Source: Beijerinckia indica subsp. indica ATCC 9039 (GTDB lineage: Bacteria > Pseudomonadota > Alphaproteobacteria > Rhizobiales > Beijerinckiaceae). Taken from it: a DNA stretch of 64,000 nt. The number at the start of each line of letters is the position of its first letter. The first letter of the stretch is position 1. Made by a program: the position numbers and the translations under genes. The stretch lies in NCBI RefSeq assembly GCF_000019845.1, contig NC_010581.1:1493501-1557500 (forward strand), given 5' to 3'. Of the stretch, positions 9,606 to 17,962 are shown in pieces. Under the pieces are notes generated by a model, which saw only the letters and a list, made by a program, of their open reading frames with translations, made no database searches and was not told the origin of the DNA.

Positions 9606-9842
9606 ATGAAACGTCTTGCTTCGGCCTTATTGGCCTCGAGTTTGGTTATGACCGCCGGCGTTGCCTTCGCCAAGGACAAGCTGCCGGCTCACGCTGATGA
9701 ATATTATTCCTATGTCGACACGCAGAACCGTCAGACCGCTGCTGGCAATGCCTATCACGAAAAGGCTGATGGTGGTGCTTTCGGTCGTCTTGGTCAGGGC
9801 GCGAACCCCTATTATCCCGAAGGCCCCGGTAACCCGCGCTAA
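9606..9842 (+). CDS. Small secreted protein of unknown function
   Basis: A 78-residue protein with a clear Sec signal peptide (MKRLASALLASSLVMTAGVAFA, positive start, hydrophobic core, AFA cleavage site). The mature part is about 56 residues, rich in Tyr, Gly, Asn and Pro (ADEYYSYVDTQNRQ, then GANPYYPEGPGNPR), with no cysteines. GAGGAG at 9593-9598 selects the ATG at 9606 over an upstream ATG at 9528. I do not recognise the family. It has its own candidate -10 box and a very long hairpin about 200 bases downstream. Confidence 0.7.
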   Translation: MKRLASALLASSLVMTAGVAFAKDKLPAHADEYYSYVDTQNRQTAAGNAYHEKADGGAFGRLGQGANPYYPEGPGNPR

Positions 9843-10035
9843 TTCTTGATTTCTGGTCAGACTTCCTTTTAGGAAAAACCGGGTCAGCGATCGAGACTTA
9901 ATTCCAAGATTCTCGCGACCGGATGAAAATGGGAATGGGTTAAAAGCGGCGCATGAGTTTGCGCCGCACAGGGGTTCATCTCTGGGCAATCCCGGAAATT
10001 GAGCTTCCAGTTTCTTCCAATCTTCCCATGTCGAG

Positions 10036-10088
10036 GCGCCACATTTATCCGGCCTATCTCCCAATAGGGAGCCGGATAAATGTGGCGC
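10036..10088. terminator. Long perfect inverted repeat
   Basis: An 18-base perfect stem (10036-10053 with 10071-10088, starting GCGCCACATTTATCC) encloses a smaller TCCC-AATA-GGGA hairpin. It lies about 200 bases beyond the small secreted gene. The following DNA is AT-rich but has no uninterrupted T-run. It may be a terminator or a fossil palindromic insertion. Apart from this, the 459-base gap up to the phosphatidyltransferase gene holds nothing I can identify. Confidence 0.5.
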
Positions 10089-10301
10089 TATTTCTATTAT
10101 AGTCTATTAATTCTGTCAAATTAATTGGTTTAAAAAAGCCTTTGTCTCATGCCTCACTGACAGGACGATGGAACCGATTTTGATCGAACGGATTTTATCC
10201 TGAAATTGCCATGCCCCAGGCAAGGCAAAAAATGATGTCCACTTTCCGGCCCGATGCTGTAGCCTCTTTCCCTAGTGGCGTCGCTTTTCCTGTCTCGGCT
10301 T

Positions 10302-10850
10302 ATGCAAGCGTCGAATTTCGGCAGTCTTCCAAATCTCATTACCTTGCTGCGCCTGGTGCTCGTCCCGGCCATTGTGGCGATGATTGCCTCTCAGCGCTGG
10401 GTGGCAGCCTGTCTCATCTTCCTTGTCGCCGGTCTGTCCGATGCCGCCGATGGGTGGATCGCCAAGCAATTCAATCTCCGTACGGAGCTCGGTGCTTATC
10501 TTGACCCGCTCGCCGACAAGGCCTTGCTCGTTTCGATCTATGTGGCGCTGGCCATCACCAGAACCGTCCCGGTCACGCTGACAATCATCATCGTCGCGCG
10601 AGATCTCATGATCATTGGCGCTTTCATGGTCGCCTGGCTCCTGCAAAAACCCATGCGGGTCGAGCCTTTGCTGATTTCCAAGTTGAATACGGCGGCGCAG
10701 ATCGCCTTTGCCGCTCTGGTCCTCGGCATCAAGGCCTTTGCGCTTTCGCCCGAGCCTTGGTTCGGCTGGGGCGTCTATGGCGTGGCGCTTCTGACTCTCG
10801 TGTCCATGGCCGCTTATTTCTGGCGATGGATCCATCATATGGAAGTATGA
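10302..10850 (+). CDS. CDP-alcohol phosphatidyltransferase family protein (PgsA-like)
   Basis: A 182-residue integral membrane enzyme with several hydrophobic helices. The CDP-alcohol phosphotransferase motif occupies residues 47-72: D47, D50-G51, A54, then G64, D68 and D72, which bind metal and CDP. The usual Arg after A54 is Lys55 here. Likely products are phosphatidylglycerophosphate or cardiolipin, made at the inner membrane; the exact acceptor cannot be read from the sequence. A GTG at 10275 could extend the protein by nine residues; no ribosome site decides. An AI-2E-type permease and hdaA follow closely on the same strand. Confidence 0.85.
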   Translation: MQASNFGSLPNLITLLRLVLVPAIVAMIASQRWVAACLIFLVAGLSDAADGWIAKQFNLRTELGAYLDPLADKALLVSIYVALAITRTVPVTLTIIIVARDLMIIGAFMVAWLLQKPMRVEPLLISKLNTAAQIAFAALVLGIKAFALSPEPWFGWGVYGVALLTLVSMAAYFWRWIHHMEV

Positions 10851-10913
10851 AGGCGGCCGTAAGAGTCGCACTCGATCGTGGCGGCCTTGGAAAGACGTGA
10901 TTTTCGGCCAGCG

Positions 10914-12155
10914 ATGATCTATGAGGAGAGGGATAAATCGGCGGGCGCGGTCGATGCCGACCATTCTTCACCCATCGGCCAGGCGGTCGGCAGAGGGCCT
11001 CAGCGAATGCGGATTGAATGGCAGATTGGTTTTTGGATCGCCGCCTTCCTGTTGCTCATCCTCTTCTTTTGGTTGTTCAGCGCCGTCATTTTGCCCTTTG
11101 CCGCAGCCGTCGTTCTTGGCTATCTGCTCGACCCCGTGGCCGATCATCTTGAACGCCTGGGGTTGAACAGGCTTGGCGCCACCTTGCTCATTCTCGCGGC
11201 TTTCGTCCTGCTCCTTGTCGCCGTACTCATCCTCATCGTGCCGGTACTCGGCCATCAGCTCGCAGGCTTCATTCAGTCGCTGCCCGAGTACATCATCAAG
11301 CTTCAGGATCTCATTTCCAAGGAAAGTGATCGGCTCACGGATCAATATATCGGCGTCCTCGTCGGTAAGCTTGGTCTCAGTCGTCTCAGCGGGCCGGAAC
11401 TCGCTCCGCCGACCAGCGACATGGTCTCTCAAGTCGTGCAATGGGGCGCGGGCTTCATCAAATCGTTATGGACGGGCGGGGCGGCGCTCGTCAGCCTCAT
11501 TTCCCTGCTGGTCGTGACACCCGTCGTCGCTTTCTACATGTTGCTCGATTGGGACAAAATGATCGCCAAGATCGACAGTCTGATCCCGATCCGCCACAGA
11601 GCCACCGTGCGTGAATTGGCCTCCGAGATCGATGGGGCCATGGCTGGTTTTCTGCGGGGGCAGTCGCTTGTGTGCCTGTTTCTCGGCCTCTGGTATGGCA
11701 TTGGATTTACTTTGGTCGGGTTGAATTTCGGCCTCCTGATCGGAATTTCCGCCGGCATTTTGAGTTTCATCCCCTATGTCGGCTCCTTGACCGCCCTCGT
11801 CGTGGGTTCGACGGTCGCCGTCGTCCAGGATTGGCCAAGTTGGCATTTGTTGGCTGTCACGCTGGGCGTGATCGCTGTCGGGCAATTTCTCGAGGGCAAT
11901 ATTCTTTCGCCGAAGCTCGTTGGAGAATCGGTCGGGCTGCATCCCGTCTGGGTCATGTTCTCCCTGCTTGCTTTCGGCAGTCTGTTCGGATTCACCGGCC
12001 TCTTGACCGCAGTGCCCTTGGCGGCTGCGATGGGCGTCGTTCTGCGTTTTGCGGTCAAGCGTTACCGCGATAGCCCGCTCTATACGGGCGTTACCGAATC
12101 CGCGCCGAAAATTTTTATCGATGTGAACGTTTTGCGGGACGATAATGAGCAATAA
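10914..12155 (+). CDS. AI-2E transporter (PerM/TqsA) family membrane protein
   Basis: About eight membrane helices arranged as in the AI-2E/PerM family. An N-terminal pair begins IGFWIAAFLLLILFFWLF. A soluble helical stretch follows (PEYIIKLQDLISKESDRL). The conserved core shows LLVVTPVVAFYMLLDWDKM, GAMAGFLRGQSLVCL, IPYVGSLTALVVG and FLEGNILSPKLVGESVGLHP. Some members export autoinducer-2 or act as sodium/proton antiporters; the substrate here is unknown. Possible starts are GTG 10878, ATG 10914 and ATG 11007. The last begins MRIEWQIGFW and has GAGGG upstream, so it may be the true one. The 3' end overlaps hdaA by 11 bases. Confidence 0.85.
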   Translation: MIYEERDKSAGAVDADHSSPIGQAVGRGPQRMRIEWQIGFWIAAFLLLILFFWLFSAVILPFAAAVVLGYLLDPVADHLERLGLNRLGATLLILAAFVLLLVAVLILIVPVLGHQLAGFIQSLPEYIIKLQDLISKESDRLTDQYIGVLVGKLGLSRLSGPELAPPTSDMVSQVVQWGAGFIKSLWTGGAALVSLISLLVVTPVVAFYMLLDWDKMIAKIDSLIPIRHRATVRELASEIDGAMAGFLRGQSLVCLFLGLWYGIGFTLVGLNFGLLIGISAGILSFIPYVGSLTALVVGSTVAVVQDWPSWHLLAVTLGVIAVGQFLEGNILSPKLVGESVGLHPVWVMFSLLAFGSLFGFTGLLTAVPLAAAMGVVLRFAVKRYRDSPLYTGVTESAPKIFIDVNVLRDDNEQ

Positions 12156-12855
12156 GATGCGGCCGAAAGAACCGGCCCGCCAATTGACCTTCGATCTCGC
12201 GGGCGATCCTTGTTTCGGCATCGAGGATTTTTTCGTCTCGGAATCGAACGAAAATGCTTATGCGATGCTGGAGCTTTGGCCCGATTGGCCCGATTCCGTG
12301 CTTTTACTGCGAGGCCCAGCGGGGGCTGGAAAAAGCCACCTCGGCGCAATTTGGGCGGCGAGGGCAGGGGCACGGATTCTGACCGCCCGGGATTTTGCCG
12401 CGGAGCGGGACCTCGAAAGCTTGGCGCGATCAGGTCCCTTGCTGATCGAGGATGCCGATGCGATCGGTGAAGCGGAGGCCTCGCTCTTCCATCTTCTCAA
12501 TCTGGTTCGGCACCATCATCACGCTCTGGTTCTGACAGCGCGCAGAGCCCCTGATTTCTGGGGCCTCCGCATCGCGGATCTCTTATCGCGTTTGCGCCTT
12601 GCTCCGGTGGCTGCGATCGAGCCGCCGGATGAGGATTTAATGCGAGCGATCTTGGTCAAACTATTCCTCGATCGGCAGCTCGTGGTTGATACGGGCCTCA
12701 TCGAACATGCGGCCCTGCATCTCGACCGCTCGTTCGAGGCGGCGCGCGATTTTGTGGAACGTCTTGACCGCGAGGCTTTGGCGCGAGGCGCTCGCATCAC
12801 CAAGAGCCTTGCGGGAACAGTGTTGCAAAGCCTGATCCCGCCCGAGACGGAATGA
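12145..12855 (+). CDS. hdaA: DnaA-regulatory AAA+ protein HdaA
   Basis: A 236-residue protein resembling the AAA+ part of DnaA without its DNA-binding domain. The N-terminal RQLTFDL (residues 12-18) matches the beta-clamp-binding motif of Hda proteins. A Walker A loop follows at residues 57-65 (GPAGAGKSH) and LLIEDAD forms Walker B. Hda-type proteins bind the loaded clamp and promote ATP hydrolysis by DnaA, preventing re-initiation of replication. The gene begins inside the end of the AI-2E-like permease gene, a common alphaproteobacterial neighbourhood. A convergent hairpin follows. Confidence 0.87.
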   Translation: MSNKMRPKEPARQLTFDLAGDPCFGIEDFFVSESNENAYAMLELWPDWPDSVLLLRGPAGAGKSHLGAIWAARAGARILTARDFAAERDLESLARSGPLLIEDADAIGEAEASLFHLLNLVRHHHHALVLTARRAPDFWGLRIADLLSRLRLAPVAAIEPPDEDLMRAILVKLFLDRQLVVDTGLIEHAALHLDRSFEAARDFVERLDREALARGARITKSLAGTVLQSLIPPETE

Positions 12856-12857
12856 GG

Positions 12858-12911
12858 CTTTCCAAAGGACGGGCATCCGAGCCGGAAGGCGGTCGGATGC
12901 CGGCTGGAAAG
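12858..12911. terminator. Bidirectional stem-loop between hdaA and the YdhR-like gene
   Basis: Outer arms CTTTCC (12858-12863) and GGAAAG (12906-12911) enclose a nine-base stem, GGCATCCGA at 12872-12880 with its complement at 12893-12901. It fits exactly between the stops of two convergent genes. Confidence 0.55.
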
Positions 12912-12912
12912 G

Positions 12913-13233
12913 TCACGCTGGAACGGGCACGAAAAAGGGAGCGTTCATGCCTGCGCTCGCCTCGGCGACAATATCCCCGTCGAACAATTTGACGGAAAGG
13001 CTTCCGCCCAATTGCGCGGCCGCCTTGGCGAGATAGCCGGTCGCATAGGCTTGTGCATTGGCCAGGCTATCGAATTCGTAGAAGCCGCCGATTGTGTTGG
13101 TATTGATGCCGCTCAGCCATGTCTTGCTCTTCAAGCCCGGTTCCTTCTGCATGGCGATATTGATTGCACGCCAATCGATGGTTTCAAACGGGATCGCGAC
13201 CTGAATCTCGGCGTAGAGGAACGTTCTGCTCAT
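12913..13233 (-). CDS. YdhR-type dimeric alpha/beta-barrel protein (putative mono-oxygenase)
   Basis: A 106-residue protein with the pattern of the YdhR family: an N-terminal strand (FLYAEIQVAIPF), the QKEPGLKSKTWLSG segment, GGFYEFDSLANAQAYATGYLA and a final SVKLFDGD strand. YdhR proteins are small ferredoxin-like dimers related to antibiotic biosynthesis mono-oxygenases; their substrate is unknown. GGAG sits ahead of the ATG at 13233, favouring it over an adjacent upstream TTG. It is a single gene, convergent with hdaA and divergent from the MetX-like gene. Confidence 0.78.
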   Translation of the reverse strand: MSRTFLYAEIQVAIPFETIDWRAINIAMQKEPGLKSKTWLSGINTNTIGGFYEFDSLANAQAYATGYLAKAAAQLGGSLSVKLFDGDIVAEASAGMNAPFFVPVPA

Positions 13234-13435
13234 CAAAATCTCCTGAATATCTCCCCATGAGCGGGAGATGTCGTCATGGCGCCTGCAATCGAAAGAGAGG
13301 CTGCCTCAGGGGCAGAAGCGGCCTTGCGAAACGAGAGGCGCAGTTAGTCTATAATTTTTATTTATCGTATCAAGTGATCATGCGTATAAGCCCGGCTGCC
13401 TGCGCCCATGTCAACGGAAAAGCTGATGTATTAAG

Positions 13436-13463
13436 TTGACAAAATCCATGGAATAAAAATAAT
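13436..13463 (+). promoter_or_regulatory. Sigma-70-type promoter for the MetX-like gene
   Basis: TTGACA at 13436-13441 and AATAAT at 13458-13463, separated by 16 bases, match the consensus at 11 of 12 positions. Transcription would begin near 13470, about 45 bases before the GTG start. Confidence 0.6.
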
Positions 13464-13514
13464 CAATCTTGCCCGGGTCAAGAGACAGCGCGGCAAAGCG
13501 CGGAGGCAAGAACA

Positions 13515-14561
13515 GTGGCCCATTCCTATTATAACCAAGAGAGCCACGGGCCCTATCAGACCCTCGATCTTGGTCCCTTCGTCCTCGACAATGGCGATAC
13601 GATCCGTAATCTCGCTCTCGCTTATGCGACCTTTGGCTCGCTCTCGCCCGCCAAGGACAATGCGATCCTGTTCCCCACCTGGTATTCGGGCACGAGCAAG
13701 ATCTTGGAACAGGCCTATATCGGCCCCGGGCGGGCGCTCGATCCCGAACGCTATTTCATCATTCTCGTCAATCAGATCGGTAATGGCCTCTCAAGCGCGC
13801 CGCACAACCAGCCCTCTCCGTTCAATGCGGCGCGGTTTCCGCGCGTGTCGATTAGTGATGACGTGCGGGCGCAATATCGTCTGGTGACCGAACATTTCGG
13901 CATTGAACGTCTGCAACTCGTCCTGGGTGGATCAATGGGCGCGCAGCAGACTTATGAATGGGCTGTGCGTTATCCGGAGCAGGTGTTGCGCGCCGCGCCG
14001 ATTGCGGGAACGGCGCGCGCGAGCGTGCATAATCGTCTCGTTGTCGAAGGGTTGATCGCGGCAATCGCCAGCGACCCGGCTTTTGACAATGGTTGGTATG
14101 CTGAGCCCGGCCTGGTTCATCGTGGCTTGCGCCGGCATGCGCAATTGTTTGCGACAAAGGTTTTCTCTTCACGTCTGTTCGAACAGGAGGGCTGGCGCGC
14201 CCTCGGCTTTTCCTCCGTCGATGATTTTCTCTCGGGCTTCGTCGAACAGCATTTTCTGCAACAGGATCCAAACAATCTGATCCTGCTCGCGCGCAAATGG
14301 CAGGATAGTGATGTGAGCCGCAACACGAGCGGCGATCTCAAAAAGGCTTTGTCGCATATCACCGCTACTACATTCGTTGTCGCGGTCGATGAAGACGATC
14401 TGTTTCCCCTGGCCGATATCGTGGCTGAACAGACGCTGGTGCCACAGAGCCATTTGAAGCGCCTCTCCTCGCCCTGGGGTCATCTCGCCATTTTTGGTCT
14501 CGATCAGGCCTATCGGGACAATATCGACTCCGTGCTGAAAGAGCTTTTGGCAACGCCGTGA
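13515..14561 (+). CDS. Alpha/beta-hydrolase of the homoserine O-acetyltransferase (MetX)-like family
   Basis: A 348-residue alpha/beta-hydrolase. The nucleophile elbow GGSMGAQQ places Ser140, with Asp294 or Asp295 in VDEDDLFP and His323 in SPWGHLAIFG completing a triad. The layout resembles MetX, but the N-terminus (LDLGPFVLDNGDTI, LAYATFGSL) and length fit the broader alpha/beta-hydrolase group often annotated as homoserine acetyltransferase-like, and no other methionine gene is nearby. Exact acyl acceptor unknown. GGAGG at 13501-13505 supports the GTG start at 13515. A consensus-like promoter precedes it, so it is likely its own transcription unit. Confidence 0.8.
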   Translation: MAHSYYNQESHGPYQTLDLGPFVLDNGDTIRNLALAYATFGSLSPAKDNAILFPTWYSGTSKILEQAYIGPGRALDPERYFIILVNQIGNGLSSAPHNQPSPFNAARFPRVSISDDVRAQYRLVTEHFGIERLQLVLGGSMGAQQTYEWAVRYPEQVLRAAPIAGTARASVHNRLVVEGLIAAIASDPAFDNGWYAEPGLVHRGLRRHAQLFATKVFSSRLFEQEGWRALGFSSVDDFLSGFVEQHFLQQDPNNLILLARKWQDSDVSRNTSGDLKKALSHITATTFVVAVDEDDLFPLADIVAEQTLVPQSHLKRLSSPWGHLAIFGLDQAYRDNIDSVLKELLATP

Positions 14562-14619
14562 CGCTTGCGGCGAGACGATCGATTGGCATTGGCCATCGTG
14601 CCGGGGATTTTTTGAAAAC

Positions 14620-14663
14620 GCATCAAACCGATCCAAAAGTGGTGATGACTTTTGGTTTGATGC
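14620..14663. repeat. Dispersed palindrome, copy 2 (module A type)
   Basis: Arms GCATCAAA and CCAAAAGT (14620-14640) pair with ACTTTTGG and TTTGATGC (14648-14663). There is a five-base bulge and a seven-base loop. It is followed by TCTAG, echoing the AGAGCATC module of copy 1. It may also end transcription of the MetX-like gene. Confidence 0.65.
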
Positions 14664-14690
14664 TCTAGCCCAGATTCTGGAGCCCATACC

Positions 14691-15380
14691 ATGACAGAAG
14701 AAGCGATCAAGGACCTTGTGAAGGAAGCCCCCATTGTCGACGAGCCGAGGCCGCCTTGCGACCCCTATCCTTTGAGCCCCTATGTCGCCTGGGCGGGGCG
14801 GCGCAATCGCGATCCCATTCTTGGTGTCTTTAAAACTCTCTTCCCCAAGGATGGCTCGGTGCTGGAACTCGCCAGCGGCAGCGGTGCCCATGTCAATTAC
14901 TTCGCCCCGCATTTTCCGGAAGTCTCGTTCCATCCATCCGACTATGATACCAAGGTCTTCGAGACGATCAAACAAACACGGGATACACAGAATAACAAAA
15001 ATGTCGATGATCCGATTCTGATTGATCTGACGAAGCCGGATACATGGGTGAATGCGCAGGCGCGGCTCTATGATGCCATCTTCGTCATCAATCTGTTTCA
15101 GGTGGCCCCGCTTTCGATAGCGGAGGGGATCGCCGAACTCGCGTCCAAAGTCTTGAAGCCGGGCGGCTTTCTGGCGATCTACGGGCCTTTCAAGGTCGAT
15201 GGCCGTTATACGACTGCATCAAATCAGAATTTCGACGAGGAAATTCTCTCCAAAAACGTGCCGGAATGGGGCTTGAAGGATGTCCGCGATCTCGAAAAGA
15301 TCGCTGCCGGACACAAGCTTGTTCTCAAGAAACAGCTCGATCTGCCGGCGAATAATTTCATTTTGTTATTTTCTCGTTGA
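14691..15380 (+). CDS. DUF938 family SAM-dependent methyltransferase-like protein
   Basis: A 229-residue protein with the glycine-rich SAM-binding motif VLELASGSGAHVNYFAPHFP and then FHPSDYDTKVFETI. The YDAIFVINLFQVAPLSIAEGI and LKPGGFLAIYGPFKVDGRYTTASNQNFDE segments are diagnostic of the DUF938 family. Animal relatives (METTL26) are uncharacterised methyltransferase-like proteins. No substrate can be proposed. The gene is monocistronic, between a dispersed repeat and a hairpin that precedes the convergent amidase gene. Confidence 0.85.
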   Translation: MTEEAIKDLVKEAPIVDEPRPPCDPYPLSPYVAWAGRRNRDPILGVFKTLFPKDGSVLELASGSGAHVNYFAPHFPEVSFHPSDYDTKVFETIKQTRDTQNNKNVDDPILIDLTKPDTWVNAQARLYDAIFVINLFQVAPLSIAEGIAELASKVLKPGGFLAIYGPFKVDGRYTTASNQNFDEEILSKNVPEWGLKDVRDLEKIAAGHKLVLKKQLDLPANNFILLFSR

Positions 15381-15401
15381 TCGGGCTCCGAAGGTCCTAC
15401 G

Positions 15402-15428
15402 TCAGGGGGCGCTGATAGCGACCCCTGA
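15402..15428. terminator. Stem-loop between convergent genes
   Basis: TCAGGGG (15402-15408) pairs with CCCCTGA (15422-15428), and inside it CGCT pairs with AGCG around a three-base loop. It lies just after the DUF938 stop and before the end of the convergent amidase gene. No T-run follows. Confidence 0.45.
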
Positions 15429-15498
15429 GCGAGTGACGCCACCGGCTCCCTTCCTAGAATTTCTGCTTTTTCAAAAGCAATGTTTTTGAGGAGCGCCA

Positions 15499-16932
15499 CT
15501 ATGGGAGAGGTGGGATTTGGAATCCTCCGATCATTTCTTCCATGGCTTGGGCAATAGCCAAGGTCCGTGCATCACTGTTGCGTGGGCCGATCAGTTGCGC
15601 GCCCACGGGCAGATTCTGGCTGGTTAGACCAATCGGCAGGGCCGTTGCTGGCAAACCGCATGTTGTTGCAAGCGCAATCCAGTTCAACAATTCCAAATAA
15701 GAGAAGGTGCGGCCATCCGAGCCTCGCAGTCTACGTCTCAAAAATGGCCGATGGTCATGGGGGAAAGCCGGCATGGGAGAGATGGGGCTCAACAGAACAT
15801 CATAATGGGTGAAGAAGCGTTGGAGAGTGTGTTGCATCCCTGCGCGCATTTCGTTGGCCCGCAACCATTCCCGATGACGGGCGGTCGAGGCCAAAACGCC
15901 CTGCGCCCAGGATAAGGGCTTCGCTCCCAAGGCAAGCGCGATTTTCGCTGGTCCACGAAGAAGCTCGTAGAGAGTGCGTTCTTGTGCGGGCATGCCAGCG
16001 TTGCTCAGAGGATACAGGAGCATTGTGTATGTGAACATTAACGTGTCAGCCTCTATGGGGCTTCTGACGGGTTCGACAATTGCTCCATTTGCGGCGAGTG
16101 TTTCTGCGAAAACTGTGATCCTGTGCCTGACATCCGCGTCCAGTACGAAAGCCGGCTCATCTAACCAGAGGGCCACTTTCAAGCCTTTAATTGGGACGGG
16201 CGGTGCCTCGGCTGACAAAGGGAGATCGGAGATGACTGACATCAGCAGGCGTAAATCTCTGCTTGACCGCGCCATGGGGCCAACGACCGCTAAATCGACA
16301 TCGGCCGCGAAATTGGGTGGCGGCACAAGACCCCTCTGCGAAATGAGGCCGTAAGTCGGCTTATGAGCAAACACGCCGCAGAAATTTGCTGGGACACGCA
16401 GAGATCCACCGGCGTCCGCGCCGATTTCAAGCGCGGTCAGGCCAGCGGCTAGCGCTGCCGCCGAACCCCCTGATGATCCGCCGGGTGTTCTCTCTAAATT
16501 CCAGGGATTGTTGGTCGTTCCATAGAGGGCATTATAGGTTTGCCAGTCGGCGGCCTTTGTGGGCGTATTCGTTTGACCCCAGATAATGGCATCCTCGGCG
16601 CGTGCGCGGCTGACAACAATAGCATCTTTGGCTTTTCGGTTGAGCAGAATTCTCAGGCCAGCAGAGGCTGGCAGTCCGTCTATGTCGAACGTGTCTTTAA
16701 CGGTCATGGGAATGCCGGCGAGACGTCCCATGGGTTCGCTGCGCGCTCTGCGGTCGTCAATGAGCTGCGCGTCGTGATAGGCGCGGTCGAGATCACGGGC
16801 GACGACGGCATTAACCCGTTCGCTCAATCGGTCGGTCCGGGCCACCACCATATCCAACAATTCCCGCGCGCTGAGTTGGCGTGTGGAAAGCATCCGCAAT
16901 TGATCCACTGCATCCGAATAGAGGATATCCAT
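15499..16932 (-). CDS. Amidase signature family protein
   Basis: A 477-residue amidase-signature enzyme. The Ser-cisSer-Lys triad is visible: Lys in GIPMTVKDTFD, and the two Ser in the TPGGSSGGSAAALAAG signature. The LEIGADAGGSLRVPANFCGVFAHKPTYG stretch follows. Family members hydrolyse amides or act as GatA; there are no gatB or gatC genes here, and the divergent C-terminal half suggests a stand-alone amidase of unknown substrate. The ATG at 16932 is preferred over a GTG two codons upstream. No neighbours suggest a pathway. Confidence 0.88.
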   Translation of the reverse strand: MDILYSDAVDQLRMLSTRQLSARELLDMVVARTDRLSERVNAVVARDLDRAYHDAQLIDDRRARSEPMGRLAGIPMTVKDTFDIDGLPASAGLRILLNRKAKDAIVVSRARAEDAIIWGQTNTPTKAADWQTYNALYGTTNNPWNLERTPGGSSGGSAAALAAGLTALEIGADAGGSLRVPANFCGVFAHKPTYGLISQRGLVPPPNFAADVDLAVVGPMARSSRDLRLLMSVISDLPLSAEAPPVPIKGLKVALWLDEPAFVLDADVRHRITVFAETLAANGAIVEPVRSPIEADTLMFTYTMLLYPLSNAGMPAQERTLYELLRGPAKIALALGAKPLSWAQGVLASTARHREWLRANEMRAGMQHTLQRFFTHYDVLLSPISPMPAFPHDHRPFLRRRLRGSDGRTFSYLELLNWIALATTCGLPATALPIGLTSQNLPVGAQLIGPRNSDARTLAIAQAMEEMIGGFQIPPLP

Positions 16933-17334
16933 CAACACATCTCACCGTGCAGCCAACGCTGGAATTTGAGCCGATATCATCGTGTCGTATGGAATGCTCG
17001 TCGGTATAGGTTGTGCTCAGCTATGCCCATGTCTTGTAATCCACCCTATGGCACACTCTCGAGCAGATGTGCCTAATTATTTGAAAATACAAAAGAATTT
17101 CAAAAATTGATATGCTTTAGTTTTGATCTCTTTACTTTTGGGCTTAACCTTCAATCGTCCCGAAAGTTTCCAACCTTTGGGATCATGCTTTGGAAGTATT
17201 GAGGACTATTCAGCGGAAGCGATTTTCTTTAAGAGGGAGTGGGGAGGTAGGACTGCTATGCTGACGGTCGGATAGACGTCATGGTGCCGCTGGAAGTGCG
17301 AGAGTTTGATGGATAGCGTTTCCTTTCAAATCCA
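16933..17334. other. Intergenic region upstream of the amidase and yqhA remnant
   Basis: Four hundred AT-rich bases between divergent genes. I see no supported gene, repeat or clear promoter. Confidence 0.5.
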
Positions 17335-17837
17335 GTGAGATCCAAGACCGAACGCCGTATAGCGAATGTGTTGTTTTCGAGCCGCTGGCTATTGCTTCTG
17401 TTCTATTTGGGTCTTGGCCTCAGCCTGATCGTGCTCATCAAATTCTGCCAGAAGACTATTTCTCTGGCCATCTATGGACCTATTTCCACGAGTAGCGATG
17501 TCATCACCAATATTTTGTCTTTGATTGATTTGTCCTTGATTGTGAATCTTCTTCTCATTGTGATGTTTACGGGTTACGAGAATTTTGTCTCCAGCTTTGA
17601 TCTCGATAATCGTGTCGGCCAAACTGGATGGGGCAGATTGATTTTGGTGACATCAAGGCCAAGCTCTTGACCTCGATCATCGCCATTGTCGCCATTCATG
17701 TCCTGGAAGTTTTCATAAATGTTGACAGGGCGAGCGATCGTGAATTGGCTTGAAGCGTCGGCATTCTTATCGCTTTCGTCGCCTCAGGCCTTCTGTTGAT
17801 CTTGATCAATCGCATATCTTCAGCGCATGAGCGTTGA
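17335..17837 (+). pseudogene. Broken YqhA (UPF0114) family membrane protein gene
   Basis: The first frame begins at a GTG (17335) and encodes SRWLLLLFYLGLGLSLIVLIKF, then ILSLIDLSLIVNLLLIVMFTGYENFVSSFD, the typical first half of a YqhA-type inner-membrane protein. Near 17628 similarity jumps to another frame, which reads MGQIDFGDIKAKLLTSIIAI and continues to HVLEVFINVDRASDRELA. There a TGA at 17751-17753 replaces what is a Trp codon in intact relatives. The same frame then continues SVGILIAFVASGLLLILINRI and stops at 17837. One frameshift plus one nonsense codon make this a pseudogene. Sequencing error could explain one lesion but hardly both. Confidence 0.8.
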
Positions 17838-17869
17838 CCATCGATCCGAAAAGATAACAGATGGGCACT

Positions 17870-17907
17870 TCGAATTTTGGCTTCGCTTTTGAAAAAACAA
17901 AATTCGA
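17870..17907. repeat. Inverted repeat TCGAATTTTG...CAAAATTCGA
   Basis: Ten-base perfect arms at 17870-17879 and 17898-17907 with an 18-base spacer. It lies after the yqhA remnant. Similar arms with T- and A-rich spacers occur at 7879-7918 and, in the form TCTTGAATTTT, at 56626-56660. Confidence 0.55.
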
Positions 17908-17962
17908 GAAAGGCACCAAGAGTCATTATCCGCGATTCTTGGTATAAAATTTCTCCAATTCC

